A stretch of 64,000 nucleotides of DNA from Sphingobium limneticum (GTDB lineage Bacteria > Pseudomonadota > Alphaproteobacteria > Sphingomonadales > Sphingomonadaceae): positions 62,001 to 126,000 of the forward strand of contig NZ_VYPZ01000002.1 of assembly GCF_008710155.1 (NCBI RefSeq), given 5' to 3'. The position numbers were made by a program, and so were the translations under genes. This document shows positions 7,840 through 17,030 of this stretch, piece after piece. A model generated the notes under the pieces. The model worked only from the letters and a program-made list of their open reading frames with translations, made no database searches and had not been told where the DNA came from. Numbering within the stretch: the first letter of the stretch is position 1; each line of letters opens with the position of its first letter.

Positions 7840-10662
7840 TTATCCCAGTCGCTCCAGCGCCGCCTTCAGCCGCTCGGCTTCGGCGGTCTTCTCGGCATGA
7901 TCTTCACGCGCCTTGGCAACGGCTTCGGGCTTGGCCTTCTCGACGAAGCTGGGGTTGGACAGGCGACCGCCCAGACCATCCCGCTCCTTCTCCGCCGCGG
8001 CCAACGCCTTGGCAAGGCGGGTCTTTTCTGCCGCGATGTCGATCACGCCTTCCAGCGGCAGGATGAAGGTCGCCTCATCCACCACGATCTGCGCTGCGCC
8101 GCCCGCCGGCGGTTCGCCAAAGGTCAGGCTTTCGACCCGGCCGAGCCGCGCCAGCGCCACACCCTGACGATCGAGGCGGCGATGCGTCTCTTCCGATCCG
8201 TCGCGCACCACCATCGGCAGCTTCGCACCGGGCGGTACGTTGAGTTCGGTCCGCGCGGTGCGGATCGCACTCACCAGCCGGATCAGCCAGTCGATCTCCG
8301 CCTGCGCATCGCTATCCACGGCGGCCAGCGCCTGCGGCCACTGCGCCACGATCAACTCGTTGGACCGCTCGCCGGTCAGGTGCCACAATTCTTCGGTGAT
8401 GAACGGCATGAAGGGATGCAGCATCACCAAAATCTGGTCGAACGCCCATCCCGCGACGGCGCGCGTCTCTTCGTCCATCGCGCCCTTGGTCAGTTCGATA
8501 TACCAGTCGCAAAACTGGTCCCACACGAAATGATAGATGGCGTTGGCGGCCGCGTCGAAGCGCAGTTCGACCATCGCCGTGTCAATCGCCTGCACGGTCG
8601 CGACCGTCTCCGCGATGATCCAGCGGTTGACCGGCAATGCGGCATGGGGCGCTTCATGACTGGTCGAGGCCGTGACGCCATTCGACTGGAGGAAGCGCGC
8701 GGCGTTCCACAGCTTCGTCGCGAAGTTGCGGTACCCCTCGACCCGCTTCTCATCCATCTTCACGTCGCGGCCCTGGCTTTCCATCGCCGCCATGAAGAAG
8801 CGCAGCGCATCCGCGCCGAACTTGTCGATCAGGCCCAGCGGATCGACCACATTGCCCTTGGACTTGGACATTTTCTGCCCGTCGGCCGCGCGGACCAGAC
8901 CGTGGAGATAGAGTTTCTTCCACGGGGCCTCACCCATGAACTCCATCCCCTGCATCGCCATGCGCGCGTCCCAGAAGAACAGGATATCGAAGCCGGAAAT
9001 CAGCAGATCATTGGGATAATGGCGAGAGAGCTTCTCGCTCTGCTCCGGCCAGCCCAGCGTTCCGAACGGCCACAGCGCGGAGGAGAACCAGGTGTCGAGG
9101 ACGTCATCATCACGAACAATGTCCAGCTTCAGCGTATTTTCTGTCTCTAAGCCACGCTTAAGAAAATCTTCGGTGCTGCCATAAACTTCGAAATCCGCAG
9201 TTTCACCATAATATGCCCGCAACTGTTGCAGGAGATCTTGCTCGCCTTCAGCAACGAAAGGAACAGGGCGAACGGAATGTTCATCCGGCTCTTCTCCGAG
9301 ACGCGCAGGCCCAAACCATGCCGGGATCTGATGCCCCCACCACAATTGGCGCGACACGCACCAGGGCTGGATATTCTCCATCCAGTTGAAGAAGGTCTTT
9401 TCCCATGTCTTGGGCACGATCTCGATCGCGCCGTCGCGCACGGCCTGCATCGGCGCCACCGCAAGCTTTTCGGCATCGACATACCATTGGTCGGTCAGCC
9501 AGGGTTCGATGACCACGTTGGACCGGTCGCCGAACGGCGTCTGGATCGTGCGCGGCTCGAAATCGGCGACGACGTCCTCGCCTTCCTTGTTCTTCGTGAC
9601 ATGGGGGACGAGGAAGCCGAGCGCCTTCATCTCCGCCACCACGGCCTCGCGGGCGCCGTCCAGCCCGTCATGCCGGAAACGGTGCAGCCCGATGAAGCGA
9701 TCGGGGATCAGCCCGTCGGCGGTCTGCACGACATTGGCGTCGGCATCGAACATGTTCAGCATGTCGCCAGCCTTGAAGCCCGCACGCTTGCCCACGTCGA
9801 AATCGTTGAAATCATGCCCCGGCGTGATCTTGACCGCGCCGGTGCCCAGCGCCGGATCGGCATGTTCGTCGGCCACGATCCTGAACCGGCGGCCGGTGAT
9901 GGGCTGGAGAATCTCCTTGCCGATGACGGCCTTGTAGCGCTCGTCGTCGGGATGCACGGCGATCGCCATGTCGGCCAGCATCGTTTCCGGCCGGGTCGTC
10001 GCGACGACGATATGGTCGCTGCCGTCCGCCAGAGTGACGCCATCGGCCAGCGGATAGCGGAAGCGCCAGAAGCCGCCTTTCGTCTCCACCGTCTCGACCT
10101 CAAGGTCGGAGATTGCGGAGCGGAAATGCGGGTCCCAGTTCACCAGCCTTTTGTCGCGATAGAGCAGGCCCCGCTTGTGCAGTTCCACGAAGGTCTTCAC
10201 GACCGCCTTCGAAAAGCCCTCGTCCATGGTGAAGCGCTCGTTCGCCCAGTCCATGGAGCAGCCCAGCCGCCGCAGCTGGCCGGTAATGGTGCCGCCGCTC
10301 TCGGACTTCCATTCCCAGACCTTCTCGACAAATTGTTCGCGGGTGAAATCGGTGCGCTTCTGCTGCTTGGCGTTCAACTGCCGCTCGACCACCATCTGCG
10401 TCGCGATGCCCGCATGGTCGGTGCCGACCACCCACAACGCATCCTTGCCGCGCAGCCGCTCGTACCGGATCACGATATCCTGCAAGGTGTTGTCGAGCGC
10501 ATGGCCGATATGCAGGCTGCCCGTAACGTTGGGCGGCGGGTTCACGATGGTGAAGGGCACCGCGTCCGGTCGTTCGGGACGGAACAGGCCGTTCGCCTCC
10601 CAATGGGCGTACCAGCGGGATTCGATATCGGCGGGGTCGAAGGTTTTGGGCAGTTCGGTCAT
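7840..10662 (-). CDS. valS: Valyl-tRNA synthetase
   Basis: Class I aminoacyl-tRNA synthetase that charges tRNA-Val in the cytoplasm; 940 residues, normal for the family. The HIGH signature is in [12 protein letters not shown] near residue 50 and the KMSKS loop is KMSKSKGN near residue 595. A C-terminal coiled coil (residues about 875-940, many K/E/A) matches the tRNA-binding arm. The CP1 editing domain lies between about 150 and 400. Odd: residues about 474-514, between the catalytic strand [11 protein letters not shown] and [17 protein letters not shown], are encoded by a patch of clearly lower GC (see findings) and form an extra segment of about 40 residues. In related bacteria valS is next to the PopZ-like gene; here three genes intervene. 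Confidence 0.97.
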   Translation of the reverse strand: MTELPKTFDPADIESRWYAHWEANGLFRPERPDAVPFTIVNPPPNVTGSLHIGHALDNTLQDIVIRYERLRGKDALWVVGTDHAGIATQMVVERQLNAKQQKRTDFTREQFVEKVWEWKSESGGTITGQLRRLGCSMDWANERFTMDEGFSKAVVKTFVELHKRGLLYRDKRLVNWDPHFRSAISDLEVETVETKGGFWRFRYPLADGVTLADGSDHIVVATTRPETMLADMAIAVHPDDERYKAVIGKEILQPITGRRFRIVADEHADPALGTGAVKITPGHDFNDFDVGKRAGFKAGDMLNMFDADANVVQTADGLIPDRFIGLHRFRHDGLDGAREAVVAEMKALGFLVPHVTKNKEGEDVVADFEPRTIQTPFGDRSNVVIEPWLTDQWYVDAEKLAVAPMQAVRDGAIEIVPKTWEKTFFNWMENIQPWCVSRQLWWGHQIPAWFGPARLGEEPDEHSVRPVPFVAEGEQDLLQQLRAYYGETADFEVYGSTEDFLKRGLETENTLKLDIVRDDDVLDTWFSSALWPFGTLGWPEQSEKLSRHYPNDLLISGFDILFFWDARMAMQGMEFMGEAPWKKLYLHGLVRAADGQKMSKSKGNVVDPLGLIDKFGADALRFFMAAMESQGRDVKMDEKRVEGYRNFATKLWNAARFLQSNGVTASTSHEAPHAALPVNRWIIAETVATVQAIDTAMVELRFDAAANAIYHFVWDQFCDWYIELTKGAMDEETRAVAGWAFDQILVMLHPFMPFITEELWHLTGERSNELIVAQWPQALAAVDSDAQAEIDWLIRLVSAIRTARTELNVPPGAKLPMVVRDGSEETHRRLDRQGVALARLGRVESLTFGEPPAGGAAQIVVDEATFILPLEGVIDIAAEKTRLAKALAAAEKERDGLGGRLSNPSFVEKAKPEAVAKAREDHAEKTAEAERLKAALERLG

Positions 10663-10709
10663 GGTTGCGCTTTAACGGCTGGGGCGCGACACGCAAGAGA
10701 GGCAACGCG

Positions 10710-11306
10710 TCAGATCAGGCTAACCATGACCTCCTGCGGCAATCCCGACCGGATGGTGATGCCGCCATCGCCCTTGCGCGCCACCAGTTGCGGTTCGGAC
10801 AGGCTATTGTCGAAAATCCAGGCCCTGTCCGCCCGGTCGAAGAACCAGCGCAGTTGCGCGAAAGACCGCGCCCGGCGCGCCGCCACCTTGTCCGGCGGCA
10901 CATCATGGCCACCCTTGGCCACGCGATAGGCGATCCGTTCCAACTGCCGCTCGACCGAATCCAGATAGACATAGATCAGCAGAATCTCGAAGTCCTTGCA
11001 CTGGGCCTTCTCCACCAGCCGGCGATATTTGGGACTGGAAAGGACGGTTTCGACGCCGATCGTCTGATGCACATCGATGGAGGCATCGAGCCATGCCTCG
11101 ATCCGCTGCACCGCCGCCAGATTGGCCGCTTCCTGATCCAGGTTTTCGCCATCGCGCAGGCGTACCGTCAGCAGATCGGGATTGATGATCCACACGGACC
11201 CATCGAATTCGGCCACATCGCTGCGCCCATAAGCGGAACTTTTGCCGCAGCCGTTCGGCCCCGCCACGATCCACAGGCGCGGGCGGGCATGGCCCTTCCC
11301 GCTCAA
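10710..11306 (-). CDS. Zeta-toxin-like AAA ATPase/kinase
   Basis: A 198-residue P-loop protein with Walker A AGPNGCGKSS (K22) at the N terminus, followed by the segment NPDLLTVRLRDG, a pattern found in zeta-toxin/UDP-GlcNAc-kinase-like proteins. Zeta toxins phosphorylate UDP-sugars and block wall synthesis, but many chromosomal homologues have no tested activity. The start codon ATG 11306 overlaps by four bases (ATGA) the stop of the upstream 71-residue gene, so the two are translationally coupled. Length is short compared with plasmid zeta toxins (about 280 residues) but usual for chromosomal relatives. Toxin activity is inference. Confidence 0.7.
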   Translation of the reverse strand: MSGKGHARPRLWIVAGPNGCGKSSAYGRSDVAEFDGSVWIINPDLLTVRLRDGENLDQEAANLAAVQRIEAWLDASIDVHQTIGVETVLSSPKYRRLVEKAQCKDFEILLIYVYLDSVERQLERIAYRVAKGGHDVPPDKVAARRARSFAQLRWFFDRADRAWIFDNSLSEPQLVARKGDGGITIRSGLPQEVMVSLI

Positions 11307-11518
11307 TCCTTCGCCTTGATCGCGCGATTCTCTTCCCGCGCCTTGCGCACACTCGCCTTGAACGAGGCCAGAAACTCCGCGCCGAAATTGGGACTGTCGG
11401 CATCGACCACGCGCAGCTTCACGACCTTCCCGTCCTTGTGGACGGTGCGGTATTTCGGCTTGCCCGGCTTGCCGAGGTCGATGGGACCATCGACGATATC
11501 GACCTTCATCTTTGCCAT
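11303..11518 (-). CDS. Small charged protein paired with the zeta-like ATPase
   Basis: A 71-residue lysine-rich, highly charged protein (start MAKMKVDIVDG, end REENRAIKAKD) with no membrane segment. I do not recognise the family. It starts upstream of, and overlaps by four bases with, the zeta-toxin-like gene; this antitoxin-then-toxin order with ATGA coupling is typical of type II toxin-antitoxin modules. An alternative start at ATG 11509 would drop three residues. An antitoxin role is inferred from position only; epsilon antitoxins are also small and helical, but I see no clear sequence match. Confidence 0.65.
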   Translation of the reverse strand: MAKMKVDIVDGPIDLGKPGKPKYRTVHKDGKVVKLRVVDADSPNFGAEFLASFKASVRKAREENRAIKAKD

Positions 11519-11556
11519 GGGGTCAATATAGCAGGCCGGGCGATCTGCTCAAAGGG

Positions 11557-13599
11557 TCATTTCCCCGTCCACTTGTCCAGCCAGCCCAGCGCCTCGCCAT
11601 ACCATTGCAGCGAGTTTTTCGGCTTCAGCACCCAATGATTCTCGTCCGGAAACACCAGCAGCTTCGATGCTATGTCGCGCCGCTGGAGCGCGGTGAAGGC
11701 GGCCAGCCCCTGCGTATAAGGAATGCGGAAATCCTTCTCGCCCGTCACCACCAGCATCGGCGTCTTCCACGCCGCGACATGATTGACCGGGTTCCATTTC
11801 TCGAACTCTTCGGGCTTCTCATAATAGGGGCCGCCATGCTCCCATTCATCGAACCACAATTCCTCGGTTTCATACGCCATGGCGCGCGCGTCGAAGACGC
11901 CGTCATGCTGGACGATGCACTTGAACCCGTCGGCCCATAGCCCCTCGATCCAGTTCATCATGTAACCGCCATAGCTGGCGCCCAGCGCGCAGGCATTGCC
12001 CGCGTCGACTTCGGCATCCTTGGCCGCAGCCGCCGCCAGCCCCAGCTTCAGGTCTTCGAGCGGCTTGCCGCCCCAATCCTTGTTGATGGCGTCGGTGAAG
12101 GCCTGACCATATCCCGTGCTGCCATGGAAATCGACGATCACAGCCGCATAGCCATGCGCCGCGAACGCCTTGGGATTCCAGCGATAGGACCAGCTGTCGT
12201 TAAAACTGCCCTGCGGCCCGCCATGCACCAGGAAGGCGACCGGCCGCTTGTTCACCGTGCCGCTGGCGGACGGGTTGAGCGGCTTGACGATCTGCCCCCA
12301 CACCGTGTCGCCATTGGCGCCCTTGAAGCTGAACCGCTCCACCGACACGTCATCCACCCCGGCCAGCTTGGCCGCGTTCACATCGGTCAGGCGGACCGGC
12401 TTTCCTTTAGCCGGCATCTTCCAGAAATCGGCGGGCGACTGGATGCTGTCCATCGCATAGACGAAGCCGCCCTGCGGCAAGGGCACGACGCTCCCCGCAT
12501 GCCCCTTCTGCGTCAGGCGCACCAGCTTGCCCGACGCGGCATCGACCCGGAACACCGGATTGTCGAGCACGTCATTGGCCGTGACCAGCAGCCCCTTGCC
12601 ATTGGCTTCCCAGGCGATCGACGCCACCGACCGGTCCCATCCTTCCGTCAGCGCCTTCGTCGCGCCAGTCGCGATGTTGCGCAGCATCAGCACCTGCCGG
12701 TCCGCTTCATAGCCGGGCCGCTTCATCGCGACATAGGCCAGCCATTTGCCGTCCGGAGACACGGTCGGCAGCGTATCGGTCGCATCATTGGCTTGCGTCA
12801 GGTTGACCGGCGCCGCGCTGCCATCGGCAACCACGGAGAAGATGTCGAGATTGGTCGACAGCGGTTCGATTCGCCCCGCCTCCCGCAACGCAAAGAACAG
12901 CGTCTTGCCATCCTTGCTCCACGCGACTTCCTCCGCGCCACCAAAGGGCTTTGACGGACTATCGCCGACCAGTGCGCCCATGACCGACACGGCGGGGCCG
13001 CCGGCGACCGGCATGACGAAGATCTGCGATCGCTGGCCGTCCGCCCATGTATCCCAATGGCGCACGAACAACTGGTCGTAGACACGGCCCGACCCCGCAT
13101 CCTTGGGCGCGTCCGCCTTCACATCGTCGATCGTCTTCGCGCCCACCGGCCGATCGGCCCACAACGCGACCTTGCTGCCATCGGGGCTGAGCAGGAAACC
13201 GCTGATACCGCCCGGCGCCTTGCTGATCTGCACCGGCTCGCCACCACTCAGCGCCACGCGCCACAACTGGTCGTCGCCGCTGGCGTTGGACTGAAAATAG
13301 AGCGCCGATCCATCGGACGAAAAAACCGGCGACGCCTCATTCTTGTCGGGCTTCGACGCGATCAGCCTGGGTGCCTGCCCGACCTTGCCGATGTCCAGCA
13401 GATAGAGGTCCGTCCGCCCCTTGTTCGCTGCAAGATCGGTGCTGCGCAACTGATAGGCCATCCATTTGCCATCCGGCGACACCGCAGGCGCGCCGATACG
13501 GTCCAGCCCCACCATGTCGGCGGGCGTGAACGGACGCGCCAGTGCGGGCGCGGCGGCCAGAGCCATCGCGCCGACGGCTGCGAGCAAAAATCTCTTCAT
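11557..13599 (-). CDS. Exported S9-family peptidase (prolyl oligopeptidase type)
   Basis: A serine peptidase with an N-terminal signal peptide (MKRFLLAAVGAMALAAAPALA), a seven-bladed beta-propeller with repeated VSPDGKW-type strands over residues about 35-400, and a C-terminal alpha/beta-hydrolase domain. The catalytic serine is in GASYGGYMMNW near residue 541, aspartate in VVTGEKDFRIPYTQ near 621 and histidine in DENHWVLKP near 654. It most resembles acylaminoacyl- or dipeptidyl-peptidase-like S9 enzymes that digest short peptides in the periplasm. ATG 13599 is chosen because AGGGGTG lies just upstream; an in-frame GTG at 13608 is less likely. Confidence 0.92.
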   Translation of the reverse strand: MKRFLLAAVGAMALAAAPALARPFTPADMVGLDRIGAPAVSPDGKWMAYQLRSTDLAANKGRTDLYLLDIGKVGQAPRLIASKPDKNEASPVFSSDGSALYFQSNASGDDQLWRVALSGGEPVQISKAPGGISGFLLSPDGSKVALWADRPVGAKTIDDVKADAPKDAGSGRVYDQLFVRHWDTWADGQRSQIFVMPVAGGPAVSVMGALVGDSPSKPFGGAEEVAWSKDGKTLFFALREAGRIEPLSTNLDIFSVVADGSAAPVNLTQANDATDTLPTVSPDGKWLAYVAMKRPGYEADRQVLMLRNIATGATKALTEGWDRSVASIAWEANGKGLLVTANDVLDNPVFRVDAASGKLVRLTQKGHAGSVVPLPQGGFVYAMDSIQSPADFWKMPAKGKPVRLTDVNAAKLAGVDDVSVERFSFKGANGDTVWGQIVKPLNPSASGTVNKRPVAFLVHGGPQGSFNDSWSYRWNPKAFAAHGYAAVIVDFHGSTGYGQAFTDAINKDWGGKPLEDLKLGLAAAAAKDAEVDAGNACALGASYGGYMMNWIEGLWADGFKCIVQHDGVFDARAMAYETEELWFDEWEHGGPYYEKPEEFEKWNPVNHVAAWKTPMLVVTGEKDFRIPYTQGLAAFTALQRRDIASKLLVFPDENHWVLKPKNSLQWYGEALGWLDKWTGK

Positions 13600-13709
13600 G
13601 AAAATCACCCCTGGATCGAACAGTCCAACATCGTGCAGGCGGCGCGCGATCGGCGCCGTCAGGATGCCAAGGGTCTAGGCCGCCGCGAAAGCGACCGCAA
13701 GAACGCGAA

Positions 13710-14198
13710 TCAGCGCCCGGTGATGCGCGCGATTTCCTTCGCCACCATCTCTTCGACCATCGAAGGCAGGCGCGTATCGAGCCATTCCTTCAACATGGGC
13801 TTGAGCATCGCGCGCACCAGCCCTTCCAGCGTATTGTCGCCGCCATCCTTGGGCGTGACCAGCATGGAGGACAGCGCAGACAGCGAATGGCGCGCGGCGA
13901 CTTCGCTCTCCACCGACAGGATCGAATCGTCGGTATCCGTCTCGGCGACGGGTGCGGTCTTGGGCGTGGCTTTGAGGGCGGGCACGGCTTCCTCCTCCGC
14001 AATTTCGTCGGTCAGTTCCAATACTTCTTCGACGACGGGTTCGATATGGACCGGCTCCACCGGCGCGGGCGCGGCCTTCGCTTCGGCCCGCATACGGCGG
14101 GGCGCGGCCTGAACCGCTTCCTCGCCCTCTTCGGCGATGATCCGCTTGATGGAGGAGAGTATCTCTTCCATCGAGGGTTCCTTGGTCATGTCACCCAT
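13710..14198 (-). CDS. PopZ-like / DUF2497 family protein
   Basis: An acidic 162-residue protein with the two conserved ends of the DUF2497/PopZ family: an N-terminal helix EPSMEEILSSIKRIIAEE and a C-terminal oligomerisation region (LVRAMLKPMLKEWLDTRLPS...VAKEIARI), joined by a long proline/glutamate-rich linker. In Caulobacter PopZ forms a polar matrix anchoring ParB/parS and signalling proteins. Two starts are plausible: ATG 14198 with GGGGA upstream, or ATG 14222 with AAGGA upstream, which adds eight residues. A CtrA-type site sits 36-60 bases upstream. The gene follows tolC closely on the same strand, as in other alphaproteobacteria. Confidence 0.85.
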   Translation of the reverse strand: MGDMTKEPSMEEILSSIKRIIAEEGEEAVQAAPRRMRAEAKAAPAPVEPVHIEPVVEEVLELTDEIAEEEAVPALKATPKTAPVAETDTDDSILSVESEVAARHSLSALSSMLVTPKDGGDNTLEGLVRAMLKPMLKEWLDTRLPSMVEEMVAKEIARITGR

Positions 14199-14257
14199 GG
14201 ATAGTCCCCGTCCAACCCGCATTGCGCATCCTTAACCGTTAAAATTACCCAGCCGGG

Positions 14258-14272
14258 TTAACAAGCGGTTAA
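14258..14272. promoter_or_regulatory. Consensus CtrA-type site (TTAA-N7-TTAA)
   Basis: TTAA at 14258-14261, seven bases, TTAA at 14269-14272: an exact match to the CtrA core consensus. A further TTAACCGTTAA sits at 14232-14242. Both lie in the 46-base gap between tolC and the PopZ-like gene; the distal half-site overlaps the tolC stop codon. The position suits control of the PopZ-like gene by the cell-cycle regulator CtrA. Binding is inferred. Confidence 0.5.
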
Positions 14273-15771
14273 GGCTGCTTTGTGCCCGGTGCGACATTGG
14301 CGTTTTGCGCAGGCGTGTCAACGGTCCGCGTGGCGACCGGCGCGGGCTTGCCGTCGAAACCCCAGTCCAGCCACTTGCCCTTCACCCGCTCATAATTGAC
14401 CATCGGGTCATAGAGCGTGCCGCTATCCAGGCCCAGATCGCCTGCTTCGGCATGGCCCATGGCCGCCAAAACACTGAAACCCGCGACATAGGCGTTGCGC
14501 TGCGCCGTCACCAGCAACACCTTGGCATTGAGCGCTTCCTGCTCGGCATTCAGGATATCGAGGATGGTGCGGCTGCCCACGCTATTTTCCGCGCGCACGC
14601 CTTCCAAGGACAGATCCGCGGCTTCCACCGCCTTCTGATTCGATACGATGCTCTCCAACGACGCCTGCCAGCTGGCATAGGCGGCACGCGTCTGGGAAAT
14701 GACGCTGCGCTCCACCTCGATCTCACGCTCGATCGCCTGCGATTCGAGCGCCTGATTCTGGCGCACCTGCGCGGCGGGCCGGCCGCCCTGATAGAGCGGG
14801 ATGCTGAGCTGCACGCCGGCGGCGGCCTGCTTGTTGATCTGCGGCCCTTCGACCGCATTGCCCTGCGCATCCTGCGCGGTGCCGCCCAGCGTATGGAGAT
14901 AATTGGTATAGCCCGCCTGGGTGAAGCCGGTGACGGTCGGCAGGCGGCCTGCCCGCGCCACCTTCACATCATAGCCCGCCGCGATCCGGCTCTGCTTGGC
15001 CGCCAATATGTCGGGATTGTCGTTGAGCGCGACCTGCACCGCGATCTGCGGCGTGGCAGGCAGACCCGGCAGTGCGGGCGGCGCATCCAGCGTGCCGGCC
15101 GCCTCACCCACCAGCGCCAGATAATTTTCGCGACTCGACACCAGATTGGCTTCGGCCGTCTGAAGGTCCGACCGGGCGATCGCCAGGCGCGACTGCGACT
15201 GCGCCACGTCGGTGCGCGTCACGTCGCCGACCTCGAACCGGTCGTTGGTCGCCTGAAGATTGACCTCCAGCGCCTTCACATTGGACTGGTTGAGCGACAG
15301 CACCGCATTGTCGCGCAGCACGTCCATATAGGCCGCGACCACCTGCGAAAAGATGCTGGCCTCGGTCCCGCGAAGATTGGCTTGGCCTGCTTCGACCCGG
15401 ACCTTGGCCGCCTTCACGCCGTTGCGCACCGCGCCGCCGGAATAGATGGGCACGTTCAGGCTGGCCTGCGCATTCACCGTGCGCTGCGGCGATGTGAAGC
15501 TGATCGTGGGCTTCAATACGCTTTCGGAAAAGCTGCCGGTCACGTCCGCATTGGGGCGGCCGGCGGCCTTCTGGATCGGCACATTCTCGTCCGTCGCCCG
15601 CTGGCCGGCACGCGCGCCGGTCAGCGTCGGGTTGGACGTATAGGCCTTGGCCAGCGCGCCCTGAAGCGTCTCGGCCTGCGCCGCACCCGCCAAGGGGCCG
15701 GAAAGGGCGGAGGACAGCAACAGCAAAGCGGCTGCGGCATGATGCCGATACAATATGCGCTTCGCCGTCAT
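14269..15771 (-). CDS. tolC: TolC-family outer membrane efflux protein
   Basis: An outer-membrane channel component of type I secretion and RND/MFS efflux systems, 500 residues with a signal peptide ending around AQAETLQGALAKAY. Two homologous outer-membrane-factor repeats are visible (residues about 35-230 and 255-450), rich in long amphipathic helices. The motif RTILDILNAEQEALNAKVLLVTAQRN before the C terminus is characteristic of TolC. The C-terminal tail after about residue 465 is proline/alanine-rich. It lies 20 bases downstream of the isoaspartyl-methyltransferase-like gene on the same strand, so the two likely form one operon with the PopZ-like gene. Confidence 0.93.
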   Translation of the reverse strand: MTAKRILYRHHAAAALLLLSSALSGPLAGAAQAETLQGALAKAYTSNPTLTGARAGQRATDENVPIQKAAGRPNADVTGSFSESVLKPTISFTSPQRTVNAQASLNVPIYSGGAVRNGVKAAKVRVEAGQANLRGTEASIFSQVVAAYMDVLRDNAVLSLNQSNVKALEVNLQATNDRFEVGDVTRTDVAQSQSRLAIARSDLQTAEANLVSSRENYLALVGEAAGTLDAPPALPGLPATPQIAVQVALNDNPDILAAKQSRIAAGYDVKVARAGRLPTVTGFTQAGYTNYLHTLGGTAQDAQGNAVEGPQINKQAAAGVQLSIPLYQGGRPAAQVRQNQALESQAIEREIEVERSVISQTRAAYASWQASLESIVSNQKAVEAADLSLEGVRAENSVGSRTILDILNAEQEALNAKVLLVTAQRNAYVAGFSVLAAMGHAEAGDLGLDSGTLYDPMVNYERVKGKWLDWGFDGKPAPVATRTVDTPAQNANVAPGTKQP

Positions 15772-15791
15772 CTATCCCCGCCCATCATATT

Positions 15792-16424
15792 TCAGAACAC
15801 AAAAGCCTTCGGTGCGCCGAACCCCGGCAACACCACCATTTCGATATCGACCAGGCTGTTGAGGCCCAGCGCCCCAGCAACCACCCGGCCGCTGCTCAGG
15901 CGCGTGACGCCGCGATCCGCGACGCCCGTCACCACGCGGGCGTCCTCGGCAAGTTGCTGAACGAGCGTTGCGGGGACTTCCTCCACCGCGCCGTCGATGA
16001 AAAGCACGTCATAGGGCGCGCCATCGGCCGCGCCTGCATTCAACGCGCCGCGTACGACGGTGATGCCGGGCACCGCGATCTCCAGAACGCCCTCTTCCTC
16101 GACCGCCGTCACCACCGCGCCCATGTCCACCAGCAAAGCGGCGGCATAGCCGGTGGCGGCGCCGATCAGCAGCACCTTGTCGCCCGGCGCGATCTGCGCC
16201 TCGGTCAGCAGGCGGCCGGTGACCAGCGGCGGGTTGAGCGCACGGCCGCCCGCCAGCGGGATCGGCCGATCGACATAGGCCATGGACCGGCGTTCTGCGG
16301 GCACATAGGCTTCGCGCGGCACCTTGGCCATCGCGGCGATCACGCGCTGATCATCAACGTCGCTGGTGCGCAACTGGCTCTCGACCATGGCGGTTCGCAT
16401 CGAAGAATAATTCTGCTCGGTCAC
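15792..16424 (-). CDS. Protein-L-isoaspartate O-methyltransferase-like protein
   Basis: A SAM-dependent methyltransferase of the PCMT family, about 210 residues. PCMT repairs isoaspartyl residues in aged proteins. The N terminus has MVESQLRTSDVDDQRVIAAM and a VPREAYVP-like stretch; the SAM motif is VLLIGAATGYAAALLVDMGA followed by the acidic strand end VEEE. The consensus GTGSGYQ is replaced by GAATGYA, as in the alphaproteobacterial group next to tolC, so repair activity is uncertain. The start is either GTG 16424 or ATG 16400; a longer frame to 16493 would run through the palindromic operator and is unlikely. Confidence 0.8.
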   Translation of the reverse strand: MTEQNYSSMRTAMVESQLRTSDVDDQRVIAAMAKVPREAYVPAERRSMAYVDRPIPLAGGRALNPPLVTGRLLTEAQIAPGDKVLLIGAATGYAAALLVDMGAVVTAVEEEGVLEIAVPGITVVRGALNAGAADGAPYDVLFIDGAVEEVPATLVQQLAEDARVVTGVADRGVTRLSSGRVVAGALGLNSLVDIEMVVLPGFGAPKAFVF

Positions 16425-16460
16425 GATAGTTCTCGCTTGATCCAGTGGGCTTGGCACAAC

Positions 16461-16480
16461 TGTATTGGCAATGCAATACA
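16461..16480. promoter_or_regulatory. Palindromic operator-like site upstream of the pcm-like/tolC genes
   Basis: Perfect 7-bp arms TGTATTG and CAATACA separated by six bases (gcaatg). It lies 37-56 bases upstream of the GTG start of the pcm-like gene, in an AT-richer stretch. Size and symmetry resemble operators of TetR-type repressors, but no such regulator is adjacent, so the binding protein is unknown. Confidence 0.5.
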
Positions 16481-16580
16481 CTAAGCATGTCATCGGACCT
16501 CTAAATCAGCATGCGCCCCGCGCCAAGCGGCTTTGCGCGGCATGACCCAAGATTCTTGACGCTATGACGACAGTGGCGGC

Positions 16581-16609
16581 TTGACTTTGCGTCCAAAGCC
16601 GCACATCTG
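16581..16609 (+). promoter_or_regulatory. Possible promoter of tRNA-Cys
   Basis: TTGACT at 16581-16586, a 17-base spacer, then CATCTG at 16604-16609. The -35-like element is good and the -10-like element is weak. The tRNA begins 17 bases downstream, a plausible distance. Confidence 0.35.
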
Positions 16610-16625
16610 CGGCGTCCCACGCCGA

Positions 16626-16699
16626 GGCCCGATGGCGGAGTGGTGACGCAGAGGATTGCAAATCCTTGCACGCCGGTTCGATTCCGGCTCGGGCCTCCA
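16626..16699 (+). tRNA. tRNA-Cys (anticodon GCA)
   Basis: A complete cloverleaf of 74 nucleotides including an encoded CCA (16697-16699). The acceptor stem pairs ggcccga (16626-16632) with tcgggcc (16689-16695). The anticodon stem is gagga/tcctt with loop ttGCAaa, so the anticodon GCA is at 16658-16660. The T arm is gccggttcgattccggc. All arms pair well. Confidence 0.97.
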
Positions 16700-17030
16700 A
16701 ATCTGTTCGCGTGGCTGCGACTCTCATTTGCATCATCGACCATGGCAGCCGGGCATGCCGGGCGATGGAGTCGCGCGGGCGATTGTCGGCCTGACGGGAT
16801 TTATCCCTTGCCTTGCCCCATCGGCTTCCGGCATGCTGCCACGACAAAATTATTTTCCGCTCGTTGGGCGCCTATAAACATCCTGAAAATCAGGCACATG
16901 CGCCTTAAATGATGCGAAGATGAAGGTCCGGCGCCGCGCTTGTCTTCAATCTTGCATCCAACTGTCTTGATAGCGCCATATCAGCCCTTTCGACGAACGA
17001 ATAAACGTTGAAAAGGGGTTTGTTTTCATC
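16700..17030. other. Intergenic region between tRNA-Cys and the TonB receptor
   Basis: 331 bases with no supported gene. The last 100 bases are AT-richer and presumably hold the receptor promoter and leader (aaggggtttg lies about 15 bases before the ATG). I see no convincing riboswitch, Fur box or -35/-10 pair. Confidence 0.4.

Noticed and set aside
13057..14112. A 351-codon plus-strand frame across the S9 peptidase and PopZ-like genes.
   Set aside because: It runs antisense to two well-supported genes and across their gap; no domain is visible.
15792..16493. A longer start (16493) for the isoaspartyl-methyltransferase-like gene, making it 233 residues.
   Set aside because: The extra 23 residues (rich in cysteine and hydrophobic residues) lie across the palindromic operator and have no family match; GTG 16424 or ATG 16400 fit better.
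16700..17030. Possible cobalamin or other riboswitch, or a Fur box, upstream of the TonB receptor.
   Set aside because: I found none of the conserved cobalamin boxes nor a 19-bp Fur-like dyad on reading both strands.
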